Assembly (NCBI GenBank): GCA_963723455.1
Contig: CAVRQM010000005.1
Span: 744,001-808,000, forward strand
Length of the DNA: 64,000 nucleotides
Origin: CAVRQM01 sp963723455
GTDB taxonomy: Bacteria; Pseudomonadota; Alphaproteobacteria; Acetobacterales; Acetobacteraceae
Direction of reading: 5' to 3'
In this document: in pieces, positions 37,742 through 48,348 of the stretch
Position numbering within the stretch: position 1 is the stretch's first letter
Layout of the letters: each line of letters opens with the position of its first letter
Program-made: the position numbers and the translations under genes
Notes under the pieces: model-generated
What the model was told of the DNA's origin: nothing
Database searches by the model: none
The model's input: the letters and a program-made list of their open reading frames with translations, nothing else

Positions 37742-39280
37742 ATGCACGAGTTGCGCCTGCTGCTGCGCCGCTATCTGGTCGGCGCCTGGCGCCACCGCTG
37801 GATCGCCATCGGCGTCGCCTGGCTGGCTGTGCCTGGCCGGCTGGGCCGCGACGTCGTTCGTGCCCGAACGTGTATGAGGCCAACGCCCGGCTGTACGTGG
37901 ATGCCGACGCGGTGCTGACGCCGTTGCTGAAGGGGCTGGCGCTGGACAACAAGCCGGACAACCAGCTTGAGCTGCTGCAGCGGACGCTGCTGAGCCGCCC
38001 CAACCTGGAGAAGCTGATCTCCAAGACCGACCTGAGCTCGGCGTGACCGGGCCGGCCGACCTGGAGCGGCTGGTGGCCCGGCTGGGGCAGGAGATCAAGC
38101 TGGTGCCGCAGACCCGCAATCTGTTCACCATCACCTATCGCAACACCAAGCCCGCAGCTCGCCTATGACGTGGTGCAGACCATCCTGAACATTTTCATCG
38201 AGAGCAAGGCCGGCACCAGCCGCAGCGACATGGCGAACGCCCGGCAGTTCCTGCAGCAGCAGATCAACTCGTACGAGCATCAGCTGCGCGAAGCCGAGCG
38301 CAAGCGCGCCGAGTTCAAGACCAAGTATGTCGATCTGCTGCCATCGGACGGCGGCGGCACCACCAAGCTCGAGGAGGCGCGCTCGCAGCGTGCGGCTGCT
38401 GCAGGGGCGGCTGACCGACACCATCGCCAAGCGCGGCCGGCTGCAGGAGGAACTGGCGACCACGCCGCAGATGATCGTGACCGAAACCGACGCCGCGGTG
38501 GCGGCCGCCGGCCCGGCGGCGGCGCTGGCCGCGGCGCAGGCGCAGCTACAGGAACATGCTGGTGCACGACACCGACGCCAATCCCGAGGTGATCCGCCAG
38601 CGCCGGCTGGTGGCGCGCCTGCTGGCAAGCGGCGGCGGGGCGCGGCTCCACAGCGGCGGCCAGCCGGCGCGCAGCCGCTCGATCCCCAACGAGGTCTATG
38701 CCCAGCTCAAGGTCGAGCTGGTGAACACCGACGGCGACATCGCCTCGTTAAGCGACAGGTGGACGACGCGACGCACGAGCGCGACCGGCTGGAGCAGATC
38801 GCCCGCAGCGTGCCCGGGCTGCAGGCGCAATACGTCAACCTCGACCGCGACTATGACGTGGTGCGCAAGAACTACGACGCGCTGATCGCCCGGCGCGAGG
38901 AGATGCGGCTGGCCGAGGCGGCCAACAACACCGCCGAGAAGGTCAAGCTGCAGATCGTCGACCCGCCGCAGTGCCGCGCACTCCGGCGGGGCCGAAGCGG
39001 GTGCTGCTGCTGACCGGCGTGCTGGCGGTGGGGCTGGCCGGCGGGATCGGCGCGGCCGGCGCGCTGGTGCAGCTCGATCGCTCGTTCTACTCGCTGGACC
39101 AGTTGCGCGATCTGGGGTTGCCGATCGCCGGCGGCATGTCGATCGCCGCCGCCGCGGTGGCCGGGCCGGGCGGCGCCTGGTCGCTGAACGTGGCCGCGCT
39201 GGCGCTGGCCGTGCTGCTGCTGTGCGGCGTCTATGGCGGGCTAGCTGCTTCGGGTGTTGCGCGCGGCGGGTCGGGCATGA
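37742..39280 (+). CDS. XrtA-type chain-length determinant, Wzz family (several frameshifts)
   Basis: About 510 residues when joined. An N-terminal basic segment and transmembrane helix (W-I-A-I-G-V-A-W-L-A-V) lead into the Wzz periplasmic domain (N-V-Y-E-A-N-A-R-L-Y-V-D). Coiled-coil helices (Q-L-R-E-A-E-R-K-R-A-E-F) and a second membrane helix (L-L-L-T-G-V-L-A-V-G-L-A-G) follow. It controls polymer length and partners the tyrosine kinase that overlaps its end (ATGA after an extra A near 39243 is removed). It starts seven bases after the export lipoprotein. Confidence 0.82.
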
Positions 39281-40458
39281 ACGAGATCATCCGCGCCTCG
39301 CATCTGGTCGAGCGCGCCGCGATGCGGCTGCGCGGCGGTTTCGGACTGTCCGACCCTGCCTCCGAGGCCGCATCTGCCGCCGCCGCCGGCGCGGCCCAGA
39401 CCGATGCGGACCTGCCGCCCGACGGAGCGCACGGTGAACTGCGCCGTATTCCTCGGCCGCACCGCCCGGCGGCGAGCCGCCGGCGTCGCTGCTGGCCGAG
39501 CCGTCGCGCCCGACTTGCCGGACGCGCAGTCCCGGCCAGCCGGGCCGGCGCTGCCGGATTACGGCCTGTCCGGCCCGCTGCGGCCGGCCGGCCGGCGATC
39601 TGCGTCGATCGCCGCGTCAGTGGCCGCACCGGTTGCCGCCGCCCGGCCGGTCGCGAAAATACTTGCCGAGACGGTTGCGGACGCCGCGCCGGGAGCCGCG
39701 AGCGAACCCGCGTCCCCGGCTCTGCTGGACATCGAGACGCTCGAGCGGGTCGGCGTGTGTCAGGCGAGCGGGCGACGGACCCGCATCGCCGAGGAGTTCA
39801 GCGTCACCGCCGGCGCGCTGCTGCGCGGGCTGCGCGCCGTCCAGGCGGCCGGCCCGGCCAGCCTGCCGGCCGGCGCGTTCGGCAATCTGCTGCTGGTGAC
39901 GAGCGCCAAGCCGGGCGAGGGCAAGAGCGTTCTCGGCCGTCAACCTGGCCGCCTCGATCGCGCGCAACGGGCTGGCCCGGGTGGTGCTGGTGGATATCGA
40001 CCCGAAGCCCGCCTCGATCACCGCCAAGCTGGGCCTGGACGGGCGTCCCGGCCTGTTCGACCTCGCCGCCAACCCGGCGATGCGACCGGACAGCGTGCTG
40101 GTCGGCACGCCGTTCCGCGACCTCTCGGTGCTGCCGCTGGGCAGCGCGCGAGGGCGTCATGAGCGGCCACGGCATGACCCGCGCATGACCACCGCGATCG
40201 AGCGCATCGCCCGCCGCTTCGCCAGCCAGGTCGTCGTGCTGGACGCGCCGCCCTGCCTGGCCACCAGCGAGCCGGCGGCGCTGGCGCCGATGGTCGGGCT
40301 GATCGCCCTGGTGGTCGAGGCCGAGCGGACCCAGCGCGAGGAGCTCGGAAGCCACGCTCGAACTGGTCAGGACCTGCCCGAACGTCATGCTGCTGCTGAA
40401 CAAGATGCGCGACCGGCGAGGGCACGCCTTCGGGGACTACGATTACTACGGCGCCTGA
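39277..40458 (+). CDS. XrtA-associated tyrosine autokinase, BY-kinase (several frameshifts)
   Basis: About 390 residues when joined. After a low-complexity N-terminal region come the BY-kinase motifs: Walker A S-A-K-P-G-E-G-K-S, Walker A' V-V-L-V-D-I-D-P-K and Walker B V-V-L-D-A-P-P. The extreme C-terminus has a tyrosine cluster, D-Y-D-Y-Y-G-A, the usual autophosphorylation site. It would control Wzz and polymerisation by cycles of tyrosine phosphorylation. The stretch 39430-39700 is hard to translate in any one frame, so the linker sequence is uncertain. Encoded immediately after Wzz, as is usual. Confidence 0.82.
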
Positions 40459-40490
40459 CGCGCCGCGTCCGGCATGGGCCGCCCCGGGCG

Positions 40491-42343
40491 ATGCGCGCGC
40501 AGTTCCGGCTTGGCGTGCGAGCGCTGCTGCTGGTGGCTGCGGGCGGCGCGGCCTGCCAGGCGGTTCCCGCAATGGCGCAGGATCTCGGTGGCGGCGATCC
40601 GGGACTGCGAGCGGCGCCGGCGCCGGCAGCGGGTCCGGCATCGGCGCGGGCGGGGGCGCGGGCGTGGGCTTCAACTCGGTGCCGGGGCAGATCACCGCCG
40701 CGCCATCGGTGCTGCCGGCGACCGGGTTCGCCAGCGGCGACACCGGCGGGGCCAGTTCCGTCCGGCTCGGCGACCTGCGCTCGCAGGTGGCGCAGGCGCT
40801 CGGCCGGTCGGTGGCCCCGGCCGCCGCCGGGGTCAGCCCGCCGGAGTGGCAGTTCATCCCGTCGATCGGCGTGACCGAGGAACTGACCGACAACGCCACC
40901 ACGCAGCGCCAGCGGCCGCCAGCAAGGCGACCTGATCAGCACGCTGCAGCCAGGGCTGGCAATCATCGGCGACACGCCGCGGCTGCAGGTCAACCTGGCC
41001 TACTCGCCGCAGATCTATTTGTATGCGCGCGACGGCAGCCAGAACCGCGTCGGCCATGACCTGAACGGCCGCGTGCTGGCGACCCTGCTGCCGCAGACGC
41101 TGTTCCTGGATCTGCGCGGCGTCGCCACCGAGCAGTCGATCACCGGCGGGGTCGGGCCGAACAGCACCAACACGCTGTCCAGCAACGACACCGCGCAGGA
41201 TTTCAGCTTCTCCGCATCGCCATACCTGGTGCACCGCTTCGGCTCGATCGGCAGCGGCGAGGTCGGCTACAGCATCGCCCGCACCATCATCACCGCGAAC
41301 GGCAATGTCGCGGCCGCGCCCGGCACCATCGCCTCGCCGTTCGGCACGCCATTCGGGGTCCGTTCGGAACGCTGCCGGGACAGTCGCTGCTGACCAGCCC
41401 CAACCAGCGCACGACGACGCAGAACGCCCATGCCGCGTTCGTCACCGGCGAGGATTTCGGCCGCTACAACGGCACCGCGCTGGCCTCCGTCACGCATTAT
41501 CGACGGCAGCGGCGTCCTGTCCGGCGCGCACCGCGACATCTACACCATCGACAACGGCTACGCGGTCACCCGCAACGTCGTCCTGCTGGCCACCCTCGGC
41601 TATGAGGACATCCGCTACAGCGGCACCACCCCAGTCCGCATCAACGACGCGATCTGGGATTTCGGCGTGCGCGTCACGCCCAACACCGACAGCGCCTGAC
41701 CGTGCGCTATGGCCACCATGACGGGCTGGACAGCATCACCATCGACGGCACCCTGGCGCCCAGCCCGCGCACCCGGATCTACGTGCGCTACTCCACCGGT
41801 CTCAGCACCACGCAGGAGGAGTTGCAGAACGCGCTGGCGACCACCGATCTCGACTCGCTGGGCAATCCGGTCGATCACGGCACCGGCGCGCCGATCTTCG
41901 CCGCCAGCAATTTCTTCGGCATCCAGGACAATCTGGTGAAGCTGCGCCGCTTCTCGATCTCGGCCGCCTATCTGCTGGATCGCGACACCTTCACCGCGGA
42001 CGTGGAAAACGACAGCTCCACGGTGCATTTCGCAATCCGGCGTCGGCGCGAACTCCGGGCTCGGCTCGAACTCGGGGACCTACGGCTCGATCGCCTGGCA
42101 GCATGATGCTGTCGCCGCGGCTGACCAGCAGCCGTGTACGTCCAGTATGGCGTGCGCAGCCTGGACGGGCCACCGGCGACCACGCAGAACCTGCTGGTAG
42201 CGACGGCGTCTTTGTCGTATGCGCTCGGCCGCGGACTGGACAGCTCGCTGCAGTACAGCCACGAGCAGGTCGGCGGCGGCGGCGCGTCGGCGGACGTTTT
42301 CGGAGCGAACATCCTGCTGCTCAGCGTCACCAAGACGTTCTGA
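40491..42343 (+). CDS. XrtA-associated outer-membrane beta-barrel (several frameshifts)
   Basis: About 610 residues when joined. The signal peptide ends A-M-A-Q. After a glycine-rich segment, alternating beta strands are obvious: L-Q-V-N-L-A-Y-S-P-Q-I-Y-L-Y, G-S-G-E-V-G-Y-S-I-A-R, R-T-R-I-Y-V-R-Y-S-T-G and S-L-S-Y-A-L-G-R-G-L-D-S-S-L-Q-Y. The chain ends in S-V-T-K-T-F with a terminal Phe, the Bam recognition signal. Position and features match the large barrel family of PEP-CTERM exopolysaccharide loci (TIGR03016 type). It may form or assist the export pore; its function is not established. Confidence 0.8.
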
Positions 42344-42352
42344 CGGATCGCC

Positions 42353-43380
42353 ATGTACGAGGATTTTTACCGCCTCTCCGGATCGCCGTTCCAGCTGACG
42401 CCGGACAGCCGGTTCTTCTTCGAAAGCCGGGTGCATGCGCGCGCCATCGCGCACCTGACCTTCGGGCTGGCGCAGGGCGAGGGCTTCGTCGTCATCACCG
42501 GCGAGGTCGGGGCCGGCAAGACCACGCTGGTCGAGCGGCTGTGGTCCAGCTGGACCGCGACACCTTCACGCTGGTCCGCATCAACACCACGCAGGTCTCC
42601 GGCGACGACCTGTTCCGCCTGGCGATGGCCGGGTTCGGCGTGGACGGCCCGGCTGCCGACAAGGCGGCGATGATCCTGCGCTTCGAGGACGTGCTGCGCG
42701 AGCATCGCGCTGGCCGGCCGGCGCTGCCTGCTGCTGGTCGACGAGGCGCAGAACCTGTCGCTGGCCGCGCTCGAGGAACTGCGGATGCTGTCCAACATCA
42801 CCGAGGACGGCCGCGCGTCGCTGCAGACCATCCTGCTCGGGCCAGCCGCAGTTCCGCCGCATGCTGGCCAGCCCCGAGCTGGACCAGCTGCGCCAGCGCG
42901 TGCTGGCGTCGTTCCATCTCGGCCCGCTGACCCAGCCGGACACCCGCGCCTATGTCGAACACCGCATGAGCACCGCCGGCTGGGACGGCGCGCAATCCGG
43001 CGCTGGGACGAGTCCGCCTTCCAGTCGATCCATCGCCACACCGGCGGCATCCCGCGCCGCATCAACCGGCTGTGCGCGCGCGCTGCTGATCTACGGCGCG
43101 CTGGAGCAGACCGGGACATGACCGCGGCGATGGTCGAAAGCACCGCCGACGAACTGGACCACGACCTGGAGCCGGCGCGCCGGCGTCCGCGGCCGATCTC
43201 CGCGTCGCCATGCGGTCGGCCGAGGCCAATGCGCAGCCAGCGGATCTGCTGCATCGCGATCTGGCGCAGGCGCTGCGCCAGGAGGACCTGGAGCGCGGCA
43301 TCGAGGCGCTGGAGTTGCAGATGGCCCGGCGCGAGCGGGTGTTCCAGCGCCTGCTGGACACGCTCGGCGCGCGGCGATGA
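42353..43380 (+). CDS. XrtA-associated ExeA-like ATPase (several frameshifts)
   Basis: About 340 residues when joined. It opens M-Y-E-D-F-Y-R-L-S-G-S-P-F-Q-L-T-P-D, the normal start of this family. Walker A is T-G-E-V-G-A-G-K-T-T, Walker B L-L-L-V-D-E-A-Q-N-L, and G-G-I-P-R-R-I-N-R-L is the sensor-2 region. A charged C-terminal extension ends R-L-L-D-T-L-G-A-R-R. It is an AAA ATPase of the ExeA/GspA type found in exosortase loci, with no proven role. Starts ten bases after the barrel gene and overlaps the deacetylase start. Confidence 0.83.
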
Positions 43381-44307
43381 CGGCCGCCGCGACCGCGCCC
43401 CGCCGCATCGCCAATGCGATGACCGTCGATGTCGAGGATTGGTTCCAGGTGCAGGCGTTCGCCGGGGCGATCCCGCGCGCCGACTGGGAGACGCTGCCGC
43501 GGCGGGTGGAGGCGAATACCGACCGGCTGCTGGCGCTGTTGGATCAGGCCGGCGTCGCGCGGCACGTTCTTCACCCTCGGCTGGGTGGCCGAGCGGCATC
43601 CGGCGCTGGTGCGCCGCATCGTGGCCGGCGGCCACGAGCTGGCCAGTCACGGCTTCTGGCACGGCCGGGCCGATGCGCAGACCCCGGCGGAGTTCGCGGC
43701 CGATGTCGGCCGCGCCCGAGCGGTGCTGGAGGATGCCGGCGGCGTGGCCGTGGCCGGCTATCGCGCGCCGACCTTCTCGATCGGGCCCGGCAACGCCTGG
43801 GCCTGGGACGTGCTGGCCGAGCAGGGCCATCGCTACAGCTCCAGCGTCTATCCGGTGCGCCACGACCTGTACGGCACGCCCGACGCGCCGCGTTTTCGCG
43901 CATCGTCCGCGCGCCGGCGGCGGCCTGCTGGAAATCCCGATGACCACGCTGCCCGTGCGCCGGGCGCAACCTGCCCTGCTCCGGCGGCGGCTTTTTCCGC
44001 CTGCTGCCCTACCCGCTGTTCCGGCTCGGCCTGCGCCGCTTCAAACGCAGCGAGGCGAAGCCCGGCCTGTTCTACATCCACCCGTGGGAGATCGACCCCG
44101 GTCAGCCGCGACGTGCCCGCGGCGAGCCGGCGGTCGCGGTTCCGCCATCGCGTCAACCTCGCCGCCACCGAGCGGCGGCTGGGGCGGCTGCTGCGCGATT
44201 TCGCCTGGGACCGCATGGACCGGGTGTTCGCCCCCGCCCTGGCCGGATTGCTGCCCGGAGCGCCGGCCGGAGCGCTGGCCGGATTGCCGCCCGGAGCGCT
44301 GCATTGA
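43377..44307 (+). CDS. XrtA-type polysaccharide deacetylase, DUF3473 (several frameshifts)
   Basis: About 310 residues when joined. M-T-V-D-V-E-D-W-F-Q-V carries the catalytic and metal-binding aspartates. H-E-L-A-S-H-G-F-W-H holds the metal-binding histidines. Y-R-A-P-T-F-S-I and the DUF3473-like F-Y-I-H-P-W-E-I-D-P follow. This is the deacetylase family specific to XrtA loci, unlike the WalW-type one at 25963. It probably deacetylates the polymer in the periplasm. The last 23 codons contain a 25-base near-perfect duplication. Overlaps both neighbours by four bases. Confidence 0.85.
44239..44299 (+). repeat. Short direct repeat in the deacetylase tail
   Basis: A 25-base unit at 44239-44263 recurs at 44275-44299 with one mismatch. 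It encodes two alanine/glycine/leucine/proline-rich copies (A-G-L-L-P-G-A and A-G-L-P-P-G-A) at the C-terminus, beyond the conserved domain. It is the kind of tract that changes length by slippage. Confidence 0.7.
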
Positions 44308-45352
44308 GCCTGATCTGCCGGCCGCTCGATCCGACCGCATCGCCGCCTGGGACGAGTTCGTGGCCAACCATCCGCAGGCACGTTCTTCCACCAGGCGGCC
44401 TGGGCGGACGTGCTGGCGCGCGCGTTCGGCCACCGCGCCGCACTATCTGCTGGCCGAGCGCGACGGCGTGGTGGCCGGCGTGCTGCCGCTGATGCATCTG
44501 CGCACCCGGCTGTTCGGCAATACGCTCGTCTCCACACCGTTCTGCGTCTATGGCGGCCCGCTCGCCGCCGATGCCGAGGCGTTCCGCGCGCTGTGCGACG
44601 CCGCGGCGGCGCTGCGCGAGGACGTCGGCGCGGCCGCGCTGGAGCTGCGCCTGCTCGACCCGCCGCCCGAGGGCGCGCTCGATGACGCGGCCTGGCCGGC
44701 GCGCGACGATCTGTACGTGACGTTCCGCCGCGCGATCGCCGGCGACGACGACGCCAACCTGAAGGCCATTCCGCGCAAGCAGCGGGCGATGGTGCGCAAG
44801 GGCATCGAGCGCGGGCTGTCCAGCCGCGTCGATCAGGACGTGGACGGGCTGCACGGATCTATGCCGAGAGCGTGCGCAATCTCGGCACGCCGGTGTTCTC
44901 GCGGCGCTATTTCCGGCTGCTGCGCGAGGCGTTCGCGCGACCGCATGGACGTGCTGACGGTCAGCGATGCCGGCGCGCCGGTGGCCTCGGTGCTGAATTT
45001 CTATTGGCGCGACGAGGTGCTGCCCTATTACGGCGGCGGCACGGCAGCGGCGCGCGCCTGTCATGCCAACGATTTCATGTACTGGGAGGTGATGCGCCGC
45101 GCCGGCGGCGCGCGGCTGCCGGCTGTTCGATTTCGGCCGCAGCAAGCACGGCACCGGCGCCTTCGCCTTCAAGAAGAACTGGGGTTTTGCGCCGACGCCG
45201 CTGCTGCACCGCTACAGACTGCGGCCGGGCGCGGCGATCCCGGACCACAATCCGCTCAATCCGAAATACCGGCTGTTCATCGCCGCCTGGCAGCGTCTGC
45301 CGCTGCCGGTGGCCAACTGCCTCGGGCCGTCGTGGTGCGCGGGGCCGGATGA
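44304..45352 (+). CDS. XrtA-associated FemAB-family protein (several frameshifts)
   Basis: About 345 residues when joined. It resembles the FemAB/GNAT-fold proteins of XrtA loci: F-F-H-Q-A-A-W-A-D-V-L, a middle ending F-C-V-Y-G-G-P, I-P-R-K-Q-R-A-M-V-R-K-G and N-F-Y-W-R-D-E-V-L-P-Y-Y-G-G-G. The start appears to be a TTG overlapping the preceding stop. FemAB relatives use aminoacyl-tRNA to add residues, but the substrate of this branch is unknown; modification of the polymer is a guess. It ends with an ATGA overlap to the next gene. Confidence 0.82.
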
Positions 45353-46591
45353 AGGACCTGCTGTTCCTGGCGCACCGCATCCCCTATCCGCCGGACAAGG
45401 GCGAGAAGATCCGCGCCTGGCACATGCTGCGGCATCTGGCGCGGACGCACCGGGTGCATCTCGGCTGCTTCATCGACGACCCGGCCGACTGGGCGCATCT
45501 GCCGGTGCTGCGACGGTCTGCGCCGATGTGGCCTGCTTCGGCCTGGACCGGCGGCGGCAGCGCCTGCGATCATTGCTGCGGGTGCGGCCGGGGCTGCCGC
45601 TGAGCGTGGCGTATTTCGACGATGCCCGGCTGCGACGCTGGGTTGCCGGCAAGGTCGCCGCCGGGATCGGCCGCGCGCTCGTCTATTGCTCGGCGATGGC
45701 GCCGTACGTCGCGGCCGCGACGGGGATGCGGCGGGTGCTCGATATGGTGGACATCGATTCCGAGAAATGGGCCGCCTACGCCGCCGCCAGCCGCTGGCCG
45801 GCGCGGGCGGTGTGGGCGAGCGAGGCGCGCACGCTGCTGGCCTTCGAGCGCCGGGCGGCGGCGACCTACGAGCGCACCGTCCTGGTGTCGCAGGAGGAGG
45901 CGGCGCGGTTCGTCGAGCTGGCGCCGGAAAGCGCCGCGCGCATCGGCTGGATCGACAACGGCGTGGATCTGGAGCGGTTCGCGCCGGGCGTTTTCGCCGA
46001 CCCGTACCCGCCGGGCGGCCCGGTATCGTGTTCACCGGCACGATGGACTACCGCCCGAACATCGACGCCGTCGCCTGGTTCGCCGCCGAGGTGATGCCCC
46101 GCCTGCGCGCGGCGCGGCGCACGCCTGCCACCGCATCGCGGCTCGGTCCGCGCCTGGCCATCGTCGGGGCCAACCCGGCCGCCGCGGTCATGGCGCTGGC
46201 CGGCGAGGATGTGCTGGTGACCGGGCGGGTGGACGATGTGCGGCCGTACCTGGCGCACGCGCGCGCCGCGGTCGCGCCGCTGCGGATCGCGCGCGGGATC
46301 CAGAACAAGGTGCTGGAGGCGATGGCGATGGGGCGTCCCGTGGTGGCCTCGGCGCAGGCGTTCCAGGGGGTGCGCGCGCAGCCCGGGCGCGATCTGCTGG
46401 TGGCCGACGACGCCGAGGCGTTCGCCGCCCGGCTGGTCGAGATCGCATCCGGCGACCACGCCGGAATGGGCGAGGCGGCGCGCCGGCAGATGCTGGCCGG
46501 CTACGCCTGGCCGCGCGTGCTGGCCGGGCTGGACGGGCTGCTCGATCCGGCCCCGGTCGCCCCTGCCTCTGTCGCCGGGTGCGCGGCATGA
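45349..46591 (+). CDS. XrtA-type glycosyltransferase (two frameshifts)
   Basis: About 413 residues when joined. The N-terminus L-F-L-A-H-R-I-P-Y-P-P-D-K-G-E-K is diagnostic of the TIGR03087 glycosyltransferase family of PEP-CTERM/XrtA clusters. D-M-V-D-I-D-S-E-K-W, I-D-N-G-V-D-L-E-R-F, F-T-G-T-M-D-Y-R-P-N-I-D and G-I-Q-N-K-V-L-E-A-M-A follow. It belongs to GT4 and acts on the cytoplasmic side. The breaks are near 45512 and 46020; after that the frame is clean to the stop, which overlaps the xrtA start. Confidence 0.87.
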
Positions 46592-48120
46592 GCGCGCGCA
46601 TCGAAACCGCCGCCGCGCCGGCCGCCGGCCGGGCGCGCCTGGCCGCGCCGGTGCTGGTGGCGGGCTGCGTGCTGTGGCTGCTGCTGTTCCGCGACGAGGC
46701 GGCGGCGGCGGTCCAGGTCTGGAGAGACTCTACAGCGTTCGGCCACTGTTTCCTGGTGCTGCCAGTCGCGGCATGGCTGGCCTGGGAACGGCGCGACCGG
46801 CTGGCGGCGCTGCCGCCGCGTCCGTTCGCCTGGGCGGCGCTGGCGGCGCTGCCGCTGGCGCTGGCCTGGTTCGCCGCCGAGCGGCTGGGGATCATGGAGG
46901 GCCGGCAACTGGCGGCGATGGGGCTGCTGCTGCTGCTGGCGCTGGCGGTGCTGGGACCGGCGCTGTGGCGGGCGTTCGCGGTGCCGCTGCTGTACCTGCT
47001 GTTCCTGGTCCCATTCGGCGGCTCGCTGGTCGGGCCGCTGCAGGCGTTCACCGCGCGTTTCATCGATCTCGGGCTGGACCTGCTCGGCATCGCGCATGTC
47101 GTGACGGCCACGCTGATCGAGATCCCCGAAGGGGCGTTCCGGGTCGCCGAAGCCTGCGCCGGGCTGCGCTTCCTGATCGCGGCGGTGGCGTTCGGGGCGG
47201 TCTATGCCTGCGTGATCTATCGCAGCCCGGGCCGGCGCATCGCCTTCATGGCGGTCTCGATCGTGGTGCCGGTGCTGGCCAACGGCATCCGCGCGCTGGG
47301 CATCGTTGTGCTCGGGCATGTGCTGGGCAGCCCGCAGGCCGCCGCCGCCGATCACCTTGTGTATGGGTGGATCTTTTTCTCGATCGTCATCGTGCTGCTG
47401 ATCCTGGCCGGGCTGCCGTTCCGCCAGGACGCGGCCGCGCAGCCACGGCCGCGCTACGCCGCGCCCGGGCCGGCCCAGGCCGGCGGGCTGCGCGCAGCGT
47501 TCGCGGCAGTGGCGGTGCTGGCGCTGGCCGCCGCCGGCCCGGCGTCGGCGGCGCTGCTGGACCGCCGCGCCGATGCCGAGCAGGCCGCCCTGTCGCCCGG
47601 ATCGGCCGCCGCCGTGCTGCGGTCGCTGACCCCGCCGCAGGGTTGCCTGACGCTGTCGCCTGGTTCGTTCGATTGCGGCGGCGTGCGGCTGGTCGCCTCG
47701 GTGCGGGTGTTCGCCGCACATGCCAACCCGGGCACGCTGATCGCCGCCCGCCATGCCGCGACTGGCGAGTACGCCGCGCAGGACGCATCGGCAGCGGTCT
47801 GGACGCTGCAACGCGGCGAGCCGCGGCAATGGGAGGTGATGCAGACCAGCGAGCCCGCCCGGCTGACCGCCACGGCGCTGTGGGTCGATGGGCAGCCTGG
47901 GCTGTCCGGCGTCGCCCTGCGGCTGCGTCAGGCGCAAGCGAGCGTGTTCGGGGCGAGCCGGCCGACGCTGCTGCTGGCGGTAACGGTCGATCCGGGCACC
48001 GGAGATGGCGCGCGGGCTGATGCCGAGCGGGCCGCCCTGCGCGGCTTCCTCGACGCGCAGAGGCTCGCTCTGGCGTCGCCGCGCGCCTGCGCCAGGATGG
48101 CGAACGCGACGCAGTGCTGA
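46588..48120 (+). CDS. xrtA: Exosortase A with EpsI-like C-terminal domain
   Basis: 510 residues in an intact frame. About eight transmembrane helices form the exosortase domain. The catalytic triad of the family is visible: Cys190 in E-A-C-A-G-L-R, Arg235 in N-G-I-R-A-L and His256 in D-H-L-V-Y-G-W. Beyond residue 300 is a periplasmic EpsI-like domain, the usual fusion. It is a transpeptidase-like enzyme that cuts PEP-CTERM sorting signals and probably joins the proteins to a cell-surface acceptor. It ends the plus-strand arm. No protein with a PEP-CTERM tail was found in the window. Confidence 0.94.
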   Translation: MSARIETAAAPAAGRARLAAPVLVAGCVLWLLLFRDEAAAAVQVWRDSTAFGHCFLVLPVAAWLAWERRDRLAALPPRPFAWAALAALPLALAWFAAERLGIMEGRQLAAMGLLLLLALAVLGPALWRAFAVPLLYLLFLVPFGGSLVGPLQAFTARFIDLGLDLLGIAHVVTATLIEIPEGAFRVAEACAGLRFLIAAVAFGAVYACVIYRSPGRRIAFMAVSIVVPVLANGIRALGIVVLGHVLGSPQAAAADHLVYGWIFFSIVIVLLILAGLPFRQDAAAQPRPRYAAPGPAQAGGLRAAFAAVAVLALAAAGPASAALLDRRADAEQAALSPGSAAAVLRSLTPPQGCLTLSPGSFDCGGVRLVASVRVFAAHANPGTLIAARHAATGEYAAQDASAAVWTLQRGEPRQWEVMQTSEPARLTATALWVDGQPGLSGVALRLRQAQASVFGASRPTLLLAVTVDPGTGDGARADAERAALRGFLDAQRLALASPRACARMANATQC

Positions 48121-48155
48121 CCAGGACGGCGACAGGCGCATAGGGTTGCTGCCGG

Positions 48156-48206
48156 CCGGCGGGCGCCCGCCGGACGACGCCGCCCGTATGGCGCGAAGTT
48201 GCGCCA
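48156..48206 (+). terminator. Hairpins after xrtA
   Basis: An 18-base perfect palindrome (48156-48173) is followed by TGGCGC-GAAGTT-GCGCCA (48189-48206). They begin 36 bases after the xrtA stop, where the long operon should end. There is no T tract, so factor-independent termination is uncertain. The remaining bases up to 48348 show nothing recognisable. Confidence 0.45.
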
Positions 48207-48348
48207 GTTCGCATGGGTGCGTTTCGGATCAGCCAAGGGGAGAGCCGGATCGTGGGCTGATTGCAGCCGGGACTGCCGGCTGGCATCGCCGGGACGGGCG
48301 GGAGACGCGTTGGACGACAGGGGACGGATACACTACCTGTGCGGCCGC

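Noticed and set aside
16670..46030. Programmed ribosomal frameshifting as the explanation for the split genes
   Set aside because: The breaks have no common slippery site or downstream structure, go in both directions, occur up to a dozen times per gene and also affect the tRNA.
19441..46030. Calling the split exopolysaccharide genes pseudogenes
   Set aside because: After joining frames, active-site motifs are intact and clear nonsense substitutions are absent. Intact prsR, prsK and xrtA in the same operons argue for a living locus.
48189..48206. TGGCGCGAAGTTGC as a sigma-54 promoter after xrtA
   Set aside because: The spacing between TGGC and TTGC is one base short, and the sequence is better explained as a hairpin.
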